Origin: Nitrosomonas sp.
GTDB taxonomy: Bacteria > Pseudomonadota > Gammaproteobacteria > Burkholderiales > Nitrosomonadaceae
Assembly (NCBI RefSeq): GCF_021731985.1
Contig: NZ_JAKFWH010000064.1
Coordinates: 1-64,000 of the forward strand
Reading direction: 5' to 3'
DNA length: 64,000 nt
The position numbers and the translations under genes are program-made. Of the stretch, positions 25,650 to 35,671 are shown in pieces. The first letter of the stretch is position 1. Every line of letters begins with the position of its first letter. The notes beneath the pieces are model-generated. The model saw nothing but the letters and a program-made list of their open reading frames with translations. It did no database searches and had not been told where the DNA came from.

Positions 25650-26660
25650 TCAATAGTTTGTGTTTTCCTGCTTGATGGATACTTTAGTAAAAGACTTGCG
25701 TGGCCGCCAGGTCATCATTTGAAGTAAGTTCAAGCAAGAGCACGTTCGTTTACTTTGAATTTCTTTTCTTTGCGCCAATAGCAATCGGATATGCTGAAAA
25801 GCGTCGATTTTAGCCTGCATATAAAGTTTTAAACGGCCAGAAGCAGCAAAGAAGCACCCCATATAAAGAATCATGGCCAGATGGACCGGCAGGAGGACGA
25901 GCATTAACGGATCGGGTACATTCTTTATAAACGTCCAGGTTAAGTTGCGGTGCCCATGATAAACCGAAAAATCGCTTGAGCGGCCTGTGATAGCTGAGCC
26001 AACGTGATGAACTCTAGCATTGGGCAATAACAGACTTTTACCTCCGATAAGCCGCAGACGAAAGCCAAGATCGACATCTTCGGAATAAGCGAAATATGTT
26101 TCATCGAAGCCGCCCAACTGGCGGTATGTTTCGGTGCGGTATATTGCCGCAGCTGCGCATGCTGAAAAAACTTCTATCGGATGCGCTGGTGTGATATCGC
26201 AGGGGGCTCCATGACCAGTGCGCCAATGTAACCCGGATATGTGGTAAGTATCGCCAAGCCCATCTAGTTGTAATGGCTGATTTGCGTCAATCAAGCTGCA
26301 GGCAAAGCAATCCACATTCGGAATCTGATTGATATTTTTAACAATTACTTCCAGACATTCCGGCTCAGGATAAGCATCAGGGTTCAGAAAAAAAATCCAA
26401 TCGCTGTGAATATAATCCGCTACAGCGAGGTTATTTGCAGCTGCGAAACCGGTATTTTTGTCAAGGCGAACAAGGCGGCATGGGAAGTTTGTTTTCTCGG
26501 CCGCCTGCCAGGAATTATCCACGCTGTGATTATCTATTACGATGACTTCAAAATTTGAGTAAGTTTGCTTTGCTAATGCGGACAAAGCTTTGGACAGCAT
26601 CTCTCCAGAATTGTAGTTGACAACGATGACAGAAATAAAAGGGTTCTGTGCGAGAGTCAT
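25650..26660 (-). CDS. Family 2 glycosyltransferase
   Basis: 336 residues, GT-A: FISVIVVNYNSGEMLSKAL at the N-terminus, RLDKNTGFAAANN and FLNPDAYPEPECL for the donor site, and GGFDETYFAYSEDVDLGFRLRL on the acceptor side. A C-terminal hydrophobic stretch (MLVLLPVHLAMILYMGCFFAA, about 255-275) suggests membrane anchoring. Related to, but not a duplicate of, the 24634-25575 gene. 46 bases after the 701-residue transferase, so probably cotranscribed. Confidence 0.88.
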   Translation of the reverse strand: MTLAQNPFISVIVVNYNSGEMLSKALSALAKQTYSNFEVIVIDNHSVDNSWQAAEKTNFPCRLVRLDKNTGFAAANNLAVADYIHSDWIFFLNPDAYPEPECLEVIVKNINQIPNVDCFACSLIDANQPLQLDGLGDTYHISGLHWRTGHGAPCDITPAHPIEVFSACAAAAIYRTETYRQLGGFDETYFAYSEDVDLGFRLRLIGGKSLLLPNARVHHVGSAITGRSSDFSVYHGHRNLTWTFIKNVPDPLMLVLLPVHLAMILYMGCFFAASGRLKLYMQAKIDAFQHIRLLLAQRKEIQSKRTCSCLNLLQMMTWRPRKSFTKVSIKQENTNY

Positions 26661-26706
26661 TTGTTTTGCAGATCATGATTAGGTTGCATGATTAAGTATG
26701 ATTTAC

Positions 26707-28812
26707 TCACGCATTGATTGCTTGATTGGCTGTATTTTTGGAATTCTGGCTATCTTGCAGAATATTGCGCAGTTGGCGTTCGGCAACAGCAAATGAGAAA
26801 TGCTCCTCGATATTAACTTTTCCAGAATTGGACAAACTTATCCATAATTGTTCATCATCGTATGCGCGGACAATTTGCTTGGCGAAGTCTTCCGGAGTGT
26901 CTGCAATCAGGATGTCTTTGCCGTGCGTGAGATTCATTCCTTCGGCTGCCACTGTGGTTGCAACTACCGGCACACCGTAAGTCATGCTGGTGTTGATTTT
27001 GCCTTTAACACCAGCGCCATAACGAATGGGGGCGATAGATAGTTTGATACGATCAAAAATTGGTTTTATGTCTGATACAAAGCCCTTAATAATGATATGC
27101 GAAGAAGCATGAGCAGCAATCTTGGGGGGAGTATTGGAGCCGATAATCAAAAGTTTTAAATCCGTTTTTAATGAATGGAGTATCGGGAAAATTTCATTAA
27201 TAAAAAATTCCATTGCATCAACATTAGGCTGGTGCTCGAAGCCGCCGATAAACAGAATATCTTTTCTTTCTTGATATCCATAAACAGTTTCCTGGTTTTG
27301 ATGAATATTCGATAATAGCGCTACTGGAACATCGGGGGCCTCTTGTTTAAATAATTCAATTTCTACCGGGCTGACCAATAATGTTTTATCCGCTTTACGT
27401 GCAGTGCTCAATTCCTGCAGTTTTAGCCTTTCGGCTGCAGCCAATTGCTGTTTGTCCTGATTGATCAAAGCCTGCCGCTGTTCACGCAAAAAATGTAGAT
27501 CCACCGTATCGAACAGTATCATTGCATTCGTGCAGTATTTTTTTGCGGTGTCTATGAATTGCTCAGCAACGTTTACCCGGCTGAGTAATACAACATCATA
27601 TAGATGCCCATGCGCCATTAAATGCGAATGAATCGATTCCAGATAAGGTAAATAAAAGCATTCGATACCGATAGATTGCATTTTTCGCGTATAAACCGGA
27701 TGGTATGCAAGGGTTTTTGCGATAAAACTGACTTTGTATCCTAATCTTTTGAAGATATGCAATAAATTAAACATGCGTAATGAGCCGGAATCATTATCAG
27801 GCATTAGAACCAGGTCATCAAGGACAAGCACACGCTTATTGACGTCGCGTTCTTTCTCAAGATGGGGCATATCTCCGTTGGTCCGGTGAGATTGCAGTGT
27901 TTCGCGCCAGCGTCGATAAAACTTTTCATGATTAACCGTCTGATAACGTTTGGTGCCTTGTGTAACATCTGTTCCGGAAGACACGCCTTCAAAATGAATG
28001 ACCGTGACGGCGGGCTGATAGTACACTTTCTTGCCAATCTTCCTGACACGAAAAGCGAGATCGGTGTCTTCATAATAGGCCGGGGTATAGTAGTCATCCA
28101 ATAGTCCGAGATCGATGAGATCTTGCCGTTTAATCATTAAGCAAGCTCCCGAACAATAATCAACTGTTCTGCAATAGGAATATTCCGGCTTTTCCGGATC
28201 ATCGCTGCGCCCATAATTCCAGGCTGAAGCATCCTGCCACACGATACCTCCGGCTTCTTGCAGCTTGCCATCGGGATAAACCAGTTTGACTCCCACCAAG
28301 CCGGCATCTGGAAAATCCGAGAATGTGTTTGTTAACGCATTCAACCAGCCGCGAGTGACAATAGTATCGTTGTTCAACAGTACGATAAAATGCCCTTTTG
28401 CGACGCTAACCCCGGCATTGCAGGAATAGAGGAACCCCTTGTTCTCTATATTGTGAATGACTGTGATTCCTTTGATATTATTGAGCATCTTAGAAGTTTC
28501 GTCGGTTGATGCATCATCCACGACAATCACTTCATAGGTACTTTCTCCACTGTTTTCATAAACCGATTTAAGGCAGGTGAAAGTGTACAAATGTTTGTTG
28601 TGAACCGGGATGATAATAGAAATATCGGGATGGACGGCCTCTGGAAAACTAAGCGGGTGATAGCGGGTTGCTATTGAATAATCATTTTTCTGTGGAAGGG
28701 CTTTCTGAGGGGTAGAAAAGCACTTTTTGTAGATTCGTGTGAGTAACGCACGTAATCCTTGTGTTCTTAGAATGTTTATTGCGGCTGGAACGTATTTAAA
28801 TAGTTTGGTCAT
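26707..28812 (-). CDS. Two-domain glycosyltransferase (GT2 plus GT4)
   Basis: 701 residues. Residues 60-300 form a GT2 domain (DISIIIPVHNKHLYTFTCLKSV, VVDDASTDET, VLLNNDTIVT, YEDTDLAFRVRK). Residues 325-690 form a GT-B/GT4 domain (VLVLDDLVLMPDNDSGSLRMFN, DILFIGGFEHQPN, IAPIRYGAGVKGKI, GVPVVATTVAAEGM). Both look intact, so the protein could add two successive sugars. This fusion is common in O-antigen and S-layer glycan clusters. Cytoplasmic face of the inner membrane expected. Confidence 0.9.
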   Translation of the reverse strand: MTKLFKYVPAAINILRTQGLRALLTRIYKKCFSTPQKALPQKNDYSIATRYHPLSFPEAVHPDISIIIPVHNKHLYTFTCLKSVYENSGESTYEVIVVDDASTDETSKMLNNIKGITVIHNIENKGFLYSCNAGVSVAKGHFIVLLNNDTIVTRGWLNALTNTFSDFPDAGLVGVKLVYPDGKLQEAGGIVWQDASAWNYGRSDDPEKPEYSYCRTVDYCSGACLMIKRQDLIDLGLLDDYYTPAYYEDTDLAFRVRKIGKKVYYQPAVTVIHFEGVSSGTDVTQGTKRYQTVNHEKFYRRWRETLQSHRTNGDMPHLEKERDVNKRVLVLDDLVLMPDNDSGSLRMFNLLHIFKRLGYKVSFIAKTLAYHPVYTRKMQSIGIECFYLPYLESIHSHLMAHGHLYDVVLLSRVNVAEQFIDTAKKYCTNAMILFDTVDLHFLREQRQALINQDKQQLAAAERLKLQELSTARKADKTLLVSPVEIELFKQEAPDVPVALLSNIHQNQETVYGYQERKDILFIGGFEHQPNVDAMEFFINEIFPILHSLKTDLKLLIIGSNTPPKIAAHASSHIIIKGFVSDIKPIFDRIKLSIAPIRYGAGVKGKINTSMTYGVPVVATTVAAEGMNLTHGKDILIADTPEDFAKQIVRAYDDEQLWISLSNSGKVNIEEHFSFAVAERQLRNILQDSQNSKNTANQAINA

Positions 28813-28934
28813 TTGTAGGCTTGCTTTTGTTGGTTTTGATGTATTTCAGAAACCAATTGAAATACAACGGTTTATTATTGATATTTTGTGGGACAACAAT
28901 TGGACGGCATTTTATAGCATGTGGTGATCGTTTG

Positions 28935-31900
28935 TTAACGTACTAGACCGTGGCCGTAATAATAATCATCCAATACTAATGTGCGCAGCAAATCAGTTTC
29001 GGATCCGGAAGGGTTTTTAATAAACTGCAAGAAAAGATCCTCTGCAATTTCTCCGGGTACTTCAAAATCGGTTAATAAGTTATCTCTTAGATTGATTGAT
29101 TGGTTAACAAAATCCAGAATGCCTCGCCGGATTTCCGCGCGTGCCGCCGCAGTGTGACGTTCTTCATTCGATTGCTCCCGGAATTGGGGCGTTATATCGG
29201 TTGAATTGGTTTTTCTGTAGCACACTACTTGCGCGTCATCGGCACTTAGAAATTTTTCAATTGTAAAACTTTTTCTATATATGATTGGTTCGGTAGCAGT
29301 CGGTTTAGCATAATGACAATAGTAACCCTGTGCAATTACCTGATGTTTCAAAGCAACCTGCTCTGCAGAGTCAAGTGTCATTAAATAATAGCCATGTATT
29401 TTTTGCCCCAGAAGTTGATTGAGGCGTTTTTGTGTTGTCGCCGCATAACCAATATCGACAATGGCAACAGTCGAATCTTTGTGTAATCCAAGATGATGCA
29501 AATAGGCCATTAATCCGGGGCGTTCTTGTCCAGCCTGATTCAGGATTCGCTCTTCGAGTTCTTGCAAAAGCGGTTTCAGATGATCGATATTTTCTTCTTC
29601 AACCGCAACCATTTTTTTCATTGGCCAAATTTTGCGGCGCGCCAATGCTTCACATTCTTCATCTGATAGGTTTAATCCATACCGCTCAAAAATAAAATCT
29701 GGCATTGGGTTGGGCGCATAGTGAGTACATGCGATTTTGAAAATATCATCCAGATTCGAAATCATCGGTACCGTGATTGCGCGGCGTGAGAGCACCAGAT
29801 ATTCAGATGCAACAGCATCAGCCTTACCGGATACCCATAAATCGTAAACTATTTTGAGTATTTGACCTTCACGTGCGAGGAAATATAACCGTTTCATGCT
29901 ATCGGTTGCAGCTTTTTTAACTAACCATTGCACGAAAGAGAGTACCAGGGGCCCCGCGATGGTGAATCCAATCGCCCAGGGTGAAGCGGGAACAAAGTCG
30001 GCCGGATCGAAGCGGGGATAGAACACGGGGTGGAAGTTGCCTTGTGTGATGATTCCGAGTGTAAGCTGCTTATTCAAGTCATTCCGGGCGTCCCGATAGA
30101 GAGCCCGTTCGATAACCGGTTCAAAACGCGGAGTTGCCCGCGCAAGTTCGACAGGGCGCATAATATGCATGGTTCTAAATCCCATATCGACTGGTATTTG
30201 CACATCAGAATGTTCGTTATCACCGATGACCAGGATTTCATGGGGTGATACATTTTCATCGGCCAGGAGTTGACGGTAAAAATGACCGGTATCTTTTCTC
30301 AACCGATTGTCAGAAGATAAGTAAAATTTATGCCATCCATCGATTCCACAGCGTGTCAGCATGGTTTCAATGATAGATCTGGGTAGATACATGTCGCTGG
30401 CAAGAACGACGCGTTTACCGAGATTGATAGCGAGTTTAAATAAGGCAATTGTTTCCGGGCGGGGTGACACGATTGCCAGCTCGATGGTTTTTTCAAGTTC
30501 GCAGATTTCCTCGACGACATCTGCTGATAGGCCGGACAAGGTTGCTAGTTGTTTGAAAATGGCATCCAAACCAACATCGTATCCTGCGATCCGGCGTGCC
30601 TCGTTTTCTGCCGCAGCGCGGAATTCAAGATAAAGCTGACCTGCTTTGCCACCGATACGCTGGGCGACGATTCGCTTGATACTTTCAGGATCCAGCAGCG
30701 GGCGCGTTATCAATGTATCGAATATATCGAATACTATCAGGCGCATGGCGGGGTTTCTGAGTTGAATTCGGATGTCTTCCGGTTTGTGCAACAGGTACTG
30801 GTCAATGCGCCAGCGAGACCAGTTATTGGATTGCTTATCCCAGAGAATAACCGCATTATGGCCGGATTTCCGGGTAACCAAGACGAATAAACGTTCAATG
30901 CAATGTGCCAGTGTTGCATCGGTTTGTCCGGCTTCTTCGAGAAAGTCTTCGATTCTAAGATGAGCTTTGAATAAAGGCTCTAATGCTTTGGATTGCGCCC
31001 AGAACATTGATCCGGCCGGGAAGTCAAAATAGCCTATTGGAAAATCGGCGATGCCCAGTTTTTTACACAAAATATATCCGTTGGCTTTATTGGAGAGCCA
31101 AGTATTTGCCCAATAAGGTAGAACGGATGAATTATGGGGATAAATAAAGCCAACATTTTTGTCACCGGTTAACAGTGAAAAGATTTTCTGGATTTGTAAC
31201 GGATTGCCCAATAAATGGGTCAACAAATATTCGCGCCAGCCATCGGCCGCGCCATTGGTATATAGTGATTTCTTACTGTGAATATGAGCAATATAATCAT
31301 ATTCTTGTAATGCTGCACCAAAAGTACAAAACATAGGTGCAATATCACGTCCGCGGTTGAGCACGATGGTGATGATTAATCGTCCTAGATGAGGCAAATG
31401 AGAAAAAGCATGCTTGCATATTTGGCTTGCTGCCTCATTCGGCGTTGAGACAAACAAGTCATATGGAAAAGGCATATTACCCAGATAGCTTGCAAATTCT
31501 GCTGCCAGATCCGCATAAAAAATATGCGCATGGATGGCAATGCGTCCTGGTGGAGGTGTTGTTAAAGGAGCGATAGTGGAAAGATCTATCATTCCTGCTA
31601 TAAAGCCGTTGGAATCCAACGGTAATGGATTAGCAGAGTCAGTTTTACTTGCTCGCCATAGCTCATAATGGCCCATACCAGAAAAGAGTGGTCCGGCGAC
31701 CCGGTAGGTCATATCCAATATTTTGCTGCGCCAGCGAACCGGTAGGCGCCAGTAAATGCTCTTCAATAGAGGTAAAATTCTACGACGCAGGCCATCCCAT
31801 GCTTCGTGATGCTGGCTGCGGATAATTCGCACTATGAAGCGCAGAGGGGCTGTAATTTTCCATGAGGTTGAATGAAGCAGGTCATTTATTGTTTTATGTA

Positions 31901-33533
31901 GATCATTTATTGTTTTATGCTGATCGTTGATTGTGTTTTGTAATAACCGGTTATGCTGAGAGCTTGCAAGCGCATCTTGCTGGAGGCGATTTTGCAGAGT
32001 AGAAATCAGGTACTCGTTATCAGCTAGTCGAGCCTGGAGATTGGATATCACATCCTCTCTGTATTCAATTAAGTCTTCCAGCTGTTCTCCGGTTAAAAGC
32101 ATTTTCCATTTTTCGTAGACTTTGCTTCTCGATTCCCTCAAGAAGTTTTCGTCCTGTTTCAATCCCAGGCCGGAATGACCATAATTCCGATAAATGGCAG
32201 TAATTTTGTCGACATGTAATATTTCGCTGTGCTGTGTAAGCTGAATCCAGAAATCCCAATCTTCGAAAACTTTCAGATTTTCATCAAAACGACAATGATC
32301 TTTAGTTACCAAAGATTGTTTAAACAACATGGCGTGAATTGGAATAAAATTCCTGCCCCAAAGCCGGTGTTGATTGTAAGGCTCATTAAATGCAGTAACT
32401 GTCTGCAGCTGTTGATCCACGTAATACTCCACGCGTACGCCAGAGTATGCGCATTGAATATTGGAGTGATTTTGCAGAGAAGCTACCAGAGCCGCGATAT
32501 GCTCGGGATAAAATAAGTCATCATCATCAAGAAAAATCAGGTAGTTTCCTTGCGCTGCATTCAAACCAATGTTTGCTGCCTTACTGCGATTCAGTGATTC
32601 ATGATTTGTGGTTATCCGGATTGGAAAACGCCCGCACCATCCGCCTATTTCCCGATGATCTCCACCTTTGGCGTTGACGAGGACCACTTCAATATTCGGA
32701 TAAGTCTGCAAGGCAATCGAGTCCAGCGCATCGGATAATGTAGGGCGATCCATACTGCGAATGATGATACTGACCAGCGGCATGTCGCTGCTGTCCAGAA
32801 CCAATCCCAAGGCTTTCTGGCGGGTGTGTTCCGACTGATACAGTTTGAGCGGATCATTGGACAGCTCTTCAGCCGGGATCACAATATAGGCTTCCGCTGC
32901 CGTTACACTGGTGGACAGGGTATAGGTGCGATAACGGTTGAGCGCGGTGATATGCTGGTCGTAACGCTGTCTTGCATTTTGTGAAACAAAACATTCCATG
33001 GCGGCCGTTTTGCGTGTGACCAGATCACTGATATCAAGCAATTGATTAGGGCGCAATGGGATGCCGACTTCATATAAGGCTACGCGCACTGCTTCGCCTA
33101 TTCTTCTGACGGCTTCCACGACAGCCATCCCCATCACGCGATGATCCGGGTGCATCTCGAAAACCGATGGCGCATAAACCAAGTCAGCGCCAGTTTCACG
33201 AATGGCAGTTAAAATTTCCTGAATGAGTTTCTCGCTATAATAGACTTGCCGGTCCTGGTATTGCCAGAAAATGGGCATGCCGTAGCCAAGGATATGAGCA
33301 GCTGCGATGCTTTCATTCTGACGTTGCCGGGTGTATTCAGTTATATTTTCGTCGCTTACGCCATGCGCACCATCGGATACGATGATGACGCGAACAGGAA
33401 TATCTTGTTCAACGTGACGCATAATAGCACCGCCGCAACCGAATACCTCATCATCGGGGTGCGGGGCAAACACAAGTGCGTGTGTGCAAGGGATAGTTGT
33501 AATGGCTTGATCAGGAACGAGTAGGTTTTCCAA
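28935..33533 (-). CDS. 1532-residue multidomain glycan enzyme: PIG-L deacetylase, GT2, RgpF-like and HAD domains
   Basis: Domains in order: PIG-L/LmbE N-deacetylase, about residues 15-230 (metal motif PHPDDE and later MHPDH); GT2 transferase, about 250-480 (LVSIIIRSMDRPTLSDAL, FLDDDDLFYPEH); a coiled-coil spacer with a 7-residue repeat KTINDLH (about 495-560); an RgpF-type rhamnan-synthesis domain, about 660-900 (IAIHAHIFYADL, LNRGRDIAPM, IHSKKS); a HAD hydrolase, about 930-1130 (FDIFDTLITRP, GDNEHSDVQI); and a C-terminal region containing FLAREG, often seen with such HADs. Such chains make or modify surface polysaccharides. Longest gene in the window, with no internal frame break. Confidence 0.88.
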   Translation of the reverse strand: MENLLVPDQAITTIPCTHALVFAPHPDDEVFGCGGAIMRHVEQDIPVRVIIVSDGAHGVSDENITEYTRQRQNESIAAAHILGYGMPIFWQYQDRQVYYSEKLIQEILTAIRETGADLVYAPSVFEMHPDHRVMGMAVVEAVRRIGEAVRVALYEVGIPLRPNQLLDISDLVTRKTAAMECFVSQNARQRYDQHITALNRYRTYTLSTSVTAAEAYIVIPAEELSNDPLKLYQSEHTRQKALGLVLDSSDMPLVSIIIRSMDRPTLSDALDSIALQTYPNIEVVLVNAKGGDHREIGGWCGRFPIRITTNHESLNRSKAANIGLNAAQGNYLIFLDDDDLFYPEHIAALVASLQNHSNIQCAYSGVRVEYYVDQQLQTVTAFNEPYNQHRLWGRNFIPIHAMLFKQSLVTKDHCRFDENLKVFEDWDFWIQLTQHSEILHVDKITAIYRNYGHSGLGLKQDENFLRESRSKVYEKWKMLLTGEQLEDLIEYREDVISNLQARLADNEYLISTLQNRLQQDALASSQHNRLLQNTINDQHKTINDLHKTINDLLHSTSWKITAPLRFIVRIIRSQHHEAWDGLRRRILPLLKSIYWRLPVRWRSKILDMTYRVAGPLFSGMGHYELWRASKTDSANPLPLDSNGFIAGMIDLSTIAPLTTPPPGRIAIHAHIFYADLAAEFASYLGNMPFPYDLFVSTPNEAASQICKHAFSHLPHLGRLIITIVLNRGRDIAPMFCTFGAALQEYDYIAHIHSKKSLYTNGAADGWREYLLTHLLGNPLQIQKIFSLLTGDKNVGFIYPHNSSVLPYWANTWLSNKANGYILCKKLGIADFPIGYFDFPAGSMFWAQSKALEPLFKAHLRIEDFLEEAGQTDATLAHCIERLFVLVTRKSGHNAVILWDKQSNNWSRWRIDQYLLHKPEDIRIQLRNPAMRLIVFDIFDTLITRPLLDPESIKRIVAQRIGGKAGQLYLEFRAAAENEARRIAGYDVGLDAIFKQLATLSGLSADVVEEICELEKTIELAIVSPRPETIALFKLAINLGKRVVLASDMYLPRSIIETMLTRCGIDGWHKFYLSSDNRLRKDTGHFYRQLLADENVSPHEILVIGDNEHSDVQIPVDMGFRTMHIMRPVELARATPRFEPVIERALYRDARNDLNKQLTLGIITQGNFHPVFYPRFDPADFVPASPWAIGFTIAGPLVLSFVQWLVKKAATDSMKRLYFLAREGQILKIVYDLWVSGKADAVASEYLVLSRRAITVPMISNLDDIFKIACTHYAPNPMPDFIFERYGLNLSDEECEALARRKIWPMKKMVAVEEENIDHLKPLLQELEERILNQAGQERPGLMAYLHHLGLHKDSTVAIVDIGYAATTQKRLNQLLGQKIHGYYLMTLDSAEQVALKHQVIAQGYYCHYAKPTATEPIIYRKSFTIEKFLSADDAQVVCYRKTNSTDITPQFREQSNEERHTAAARAEIRRGILDFVNQSINLRDNLLTDFEVPGEIAEDLFLQFIKNPSGSETDLLRTLVLDDYYYGHGLVR
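31880..31942. repeat. 21-bp tandem repeat in the 1532-residue gene
   Basis: Three units close to GATCATTTATTGTTTTATGTA, the first two nearly identical and the third diverged. They encode NDLHKTI repeats of the coiled-coil spacer, in frame (21 = 7 codons), so copy changes would lengthen or shorten the spacer without breaking the gene. Confidence 0.8.
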
Positions 33534-33850
33534 GAAAATCTCAGTTATCGGTTATTTTTGTTTGCTATGGTCTTCGTGAAACCGAAGCCTGCTATTATTT
33601 TAACCTGAATATGCCATGAATTTAAGCTAATAAGCAGTCTGGCTCAGGGCTAATCTGTTCTGATTGCTAATATATTCAAAAACATGATGTTATGTTGATT
33701 TCCGGTTAGCATCCAAAAAGCACTAATAATCTCTGACTAAACTTTTTAAAATATATAATATATAAATTCAGGTTATCCGAAAAAGCTGAATTTCGTGGTT
33801 TCTGGGGTTAGAGCAAATTTGCCGTGCAGTCTGGCTTGAGTAGTAACCGT
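33534..33850. other. Intergenic region inside the glycan cluster
   Basis: 317 AT-rich bases between two minus-strand genes, the largest gap in the glycan run. No gene or clear terminator seen. It may hold a separate promoter for the 1532-residue gene and those downstream. Confidence 0.45.
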
Positions 33851-35671
33851 TTAGCGGAAGTCTTTATCACCGCTCATTAACCACCAACGATTTTTCAGTG
33901 TTTCTGGAGTCGGCCCATTGCTCCAGGTAGTAGCGGGTATGCGGATATTTGTGCTTTTTTGAGTTCCACCGGTTATCGCAAAATAGGTTGAAAAATTTTC
34001 TGTAATGTGGCAATAAATCCGTGTAGCACCTTGGATACCGGCCAGCCGTCTGGCATGAATAATTAATAATGGAATCTCAACTAGAGATGCAATTAAGTCA
34101 ACAATTTCACAACCTTCAGGATCAAAACGTAGTATCAAAATGCCACGTGCACGACCACTAAAACGATTTTTAACCAATATGACCTGGTACTGTTGATTGG
34201 GATGCTCGAGGTATCGGTGTTGCAGATACTTCCAGTCGCGCACACCTATGATTGCTTGTTGCAGATCTGCGGCCATATGTTGCCAGCATTGATCGGCAAT
34301 AGTTATTGTAAAATCCGTTTGTTCTCGGCCGATCAGGTGTATACGTGTGCCCCACAGCGGGAATTTTGACAAAGGCTTCCATGAGTGTTCAATCATATGC
34401 CCAACTTCAGCATATAATCCGAGCCGCTCTGCTACTTTCATCGCTCGTTCGTTTGGGAAACCAAAACCTACTAGATAGGGTTTGCCATAGCCGACAAAGC
34501 GTTCTGGGAAGGTTGCCGCCATGAGAAAGAAAGGTCCCTTTCTGGTGAGCATGCCGCGTACACTCGCATCAACCATCACATCGCCGATTTGCACGGCGAC
34601 TTGGGGTTGCCCGAAGAACAGGATTTCCCGGCTAACGCCACCATAATGAGCGATCAGTTGATTTTCCTGCCAAACACCAATTTCACGTCCTGAATTTGAG
34701 CCATATTTCCATTGCCATGTGGCCGGCGTCATGTCGTGATGGAATGTTTTCTTAAACAAACTGAACATTTCCGGGGTCTGGTTTTTTTCTAGAATCTTCA
34801 GGCGCCACTTGGGCACCATTTTTTTTCTGAAATGTAACAAGGCATAGCCATAATGACCGCTGGCATATTTTTTGTGATAGGTCCGGTTCGATTCATCCAG
34901 TTGAGCGAGCTGTTCATCGGTTAAGGCAAGGTCTTTGATCAGACTTTGCCGATGAGTTGCAGTAAAGCGCAATAGATAATCCAGTGTGGGTGCCGCCTGA
35001 GTGGATAAATCCATGCGCTCAACCAACTCAAATCCAAATCGTTCTGCAAGTGCTACCATGTCATTAAGCAGATGAAGACCTTCTATCCCTGCTTCATCGT
35101 ATTTCAATGCGAATTCATCAATAATGACTAAATCACCGGGTAAAGGGAGCAGATCGAGTGCTTTATTAAAAATGACCAACGGCTCGATATATTGTGCGGA
35201 TTCTTGCAATAGCACAACATCAAAGCTTTCTGGCTGGACTTTAAAATTTTGCAGCGAATGGCAGCTTACGGAAGCCCCTGAGCCCAAGTTTCTTTGAATA
35301 TAAGCGATCTGTTGTGCGTCGGGAGTGATGCCATGAACATCATAGCCGCGCTGATTTAATAGCGAAAGAGTGGTGCCCAGACCAACACCCACCTCCAGAA
35401 TGCGGCAGGGCGGCGACGGCAGCCTGGCCATCAACAGATCCGTAGAAAATTGCTGTGCTACCTGCAGGCTGGTTTTGTTGTTTTGAAACAATCCATAATG
35501 CAGATAGGTAGCCTTACCTTCTTGTAGCAGCAAAGCATGGGCATAGACATTCAATGGAAAAGTCAGATCCTTGAAAGGGGAAGGTAATGCTGTGGCACTT
35601 GAAGCGATACGACCGGTTTGCCGATAGTGTCTAGAATCTTGCACCAAATTGTGATTAACTGTCTTGGTCAT
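33851..35671 (-). CDS. Fusion of a SAM-dependent methyltransferase and a GNAT-like acyltransferase domain
   Basis: 606 residues. Residues about 85-240 are a class I methyltransferase (motif I ILEVGVGLGTTLSLL, later SFDVVLLQESAQYI). Residues about 285-590 resemble a double GNAT domain (NQLIAHYGGVSREILF, GDVMVDASVRGM, GFGFPNERAMKVAERLGLY). Such a pair could methylate and acylate a sugar, perhaps the terminal residue that caps and sizes a Wzm/Wzt-exported chain. The start overlaps the end of the Wzt gene by 17 bases, which supports a role in that export pathway. Substrates unknown. Confidence 0.78.
   Translation of the reverse strand: MTKTVNHNLVQDSRHYRQTGRIASSATALPSPFKDLTFPLNVYAHALLLQEGKATYLHYGLFQNNKTSLQVAQQFSTDLLMARLPSPPCRILEVGVGLGTTLSLLNQRGYDVHGITPDAQQIAYIQRNLGSGASVSCHSLQNFKVQPESFDVVLLQESAQYIEPLVIFNKALDLLPLPGDLVIIDEFALKYDEAGIEGLHLLNDMVALAERFGFELVERMDLSTQAAPTLDYLLRFTATHRQSLIKDLALTDEQLAQLDESNRTYHKKYASGHYGYALLHFRKKMVPKWRLKILEKNQTPEMFSLFKKTFHHDMTPATWQWKYGSNSGREIGVWQENQLIAHYGGVSREILFFGQPQVAVQIGDVMVDASVRGMLTRKGPFFLMAATFPERFVGYGKPYLVGFGFPNERAMKVAERLGLYAEVGHMIEHSWKPLSKFPLWGTRIHLIGREQTDFTITIADQCWQHMAADLQQAIIGVRDWKYLQHRYLEHPNQQYQVILVKNRFSGRARGILILRFDPEGCEIVDLIASLVEIPLLIIHARRLAGIQGATRIYCHITENFSTYFAITGGTQKSTNIRIPATTWSNGPTPETLKNRWWLMSGDKDFR

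Noticed and set aside
26707-33533. Pseudogene or assembly join in the very long glycosyltransferase genes
   Set aside because: Both frames are open throughout and domain motifs are intact in order, so real multidomain genes are the simpler reading.
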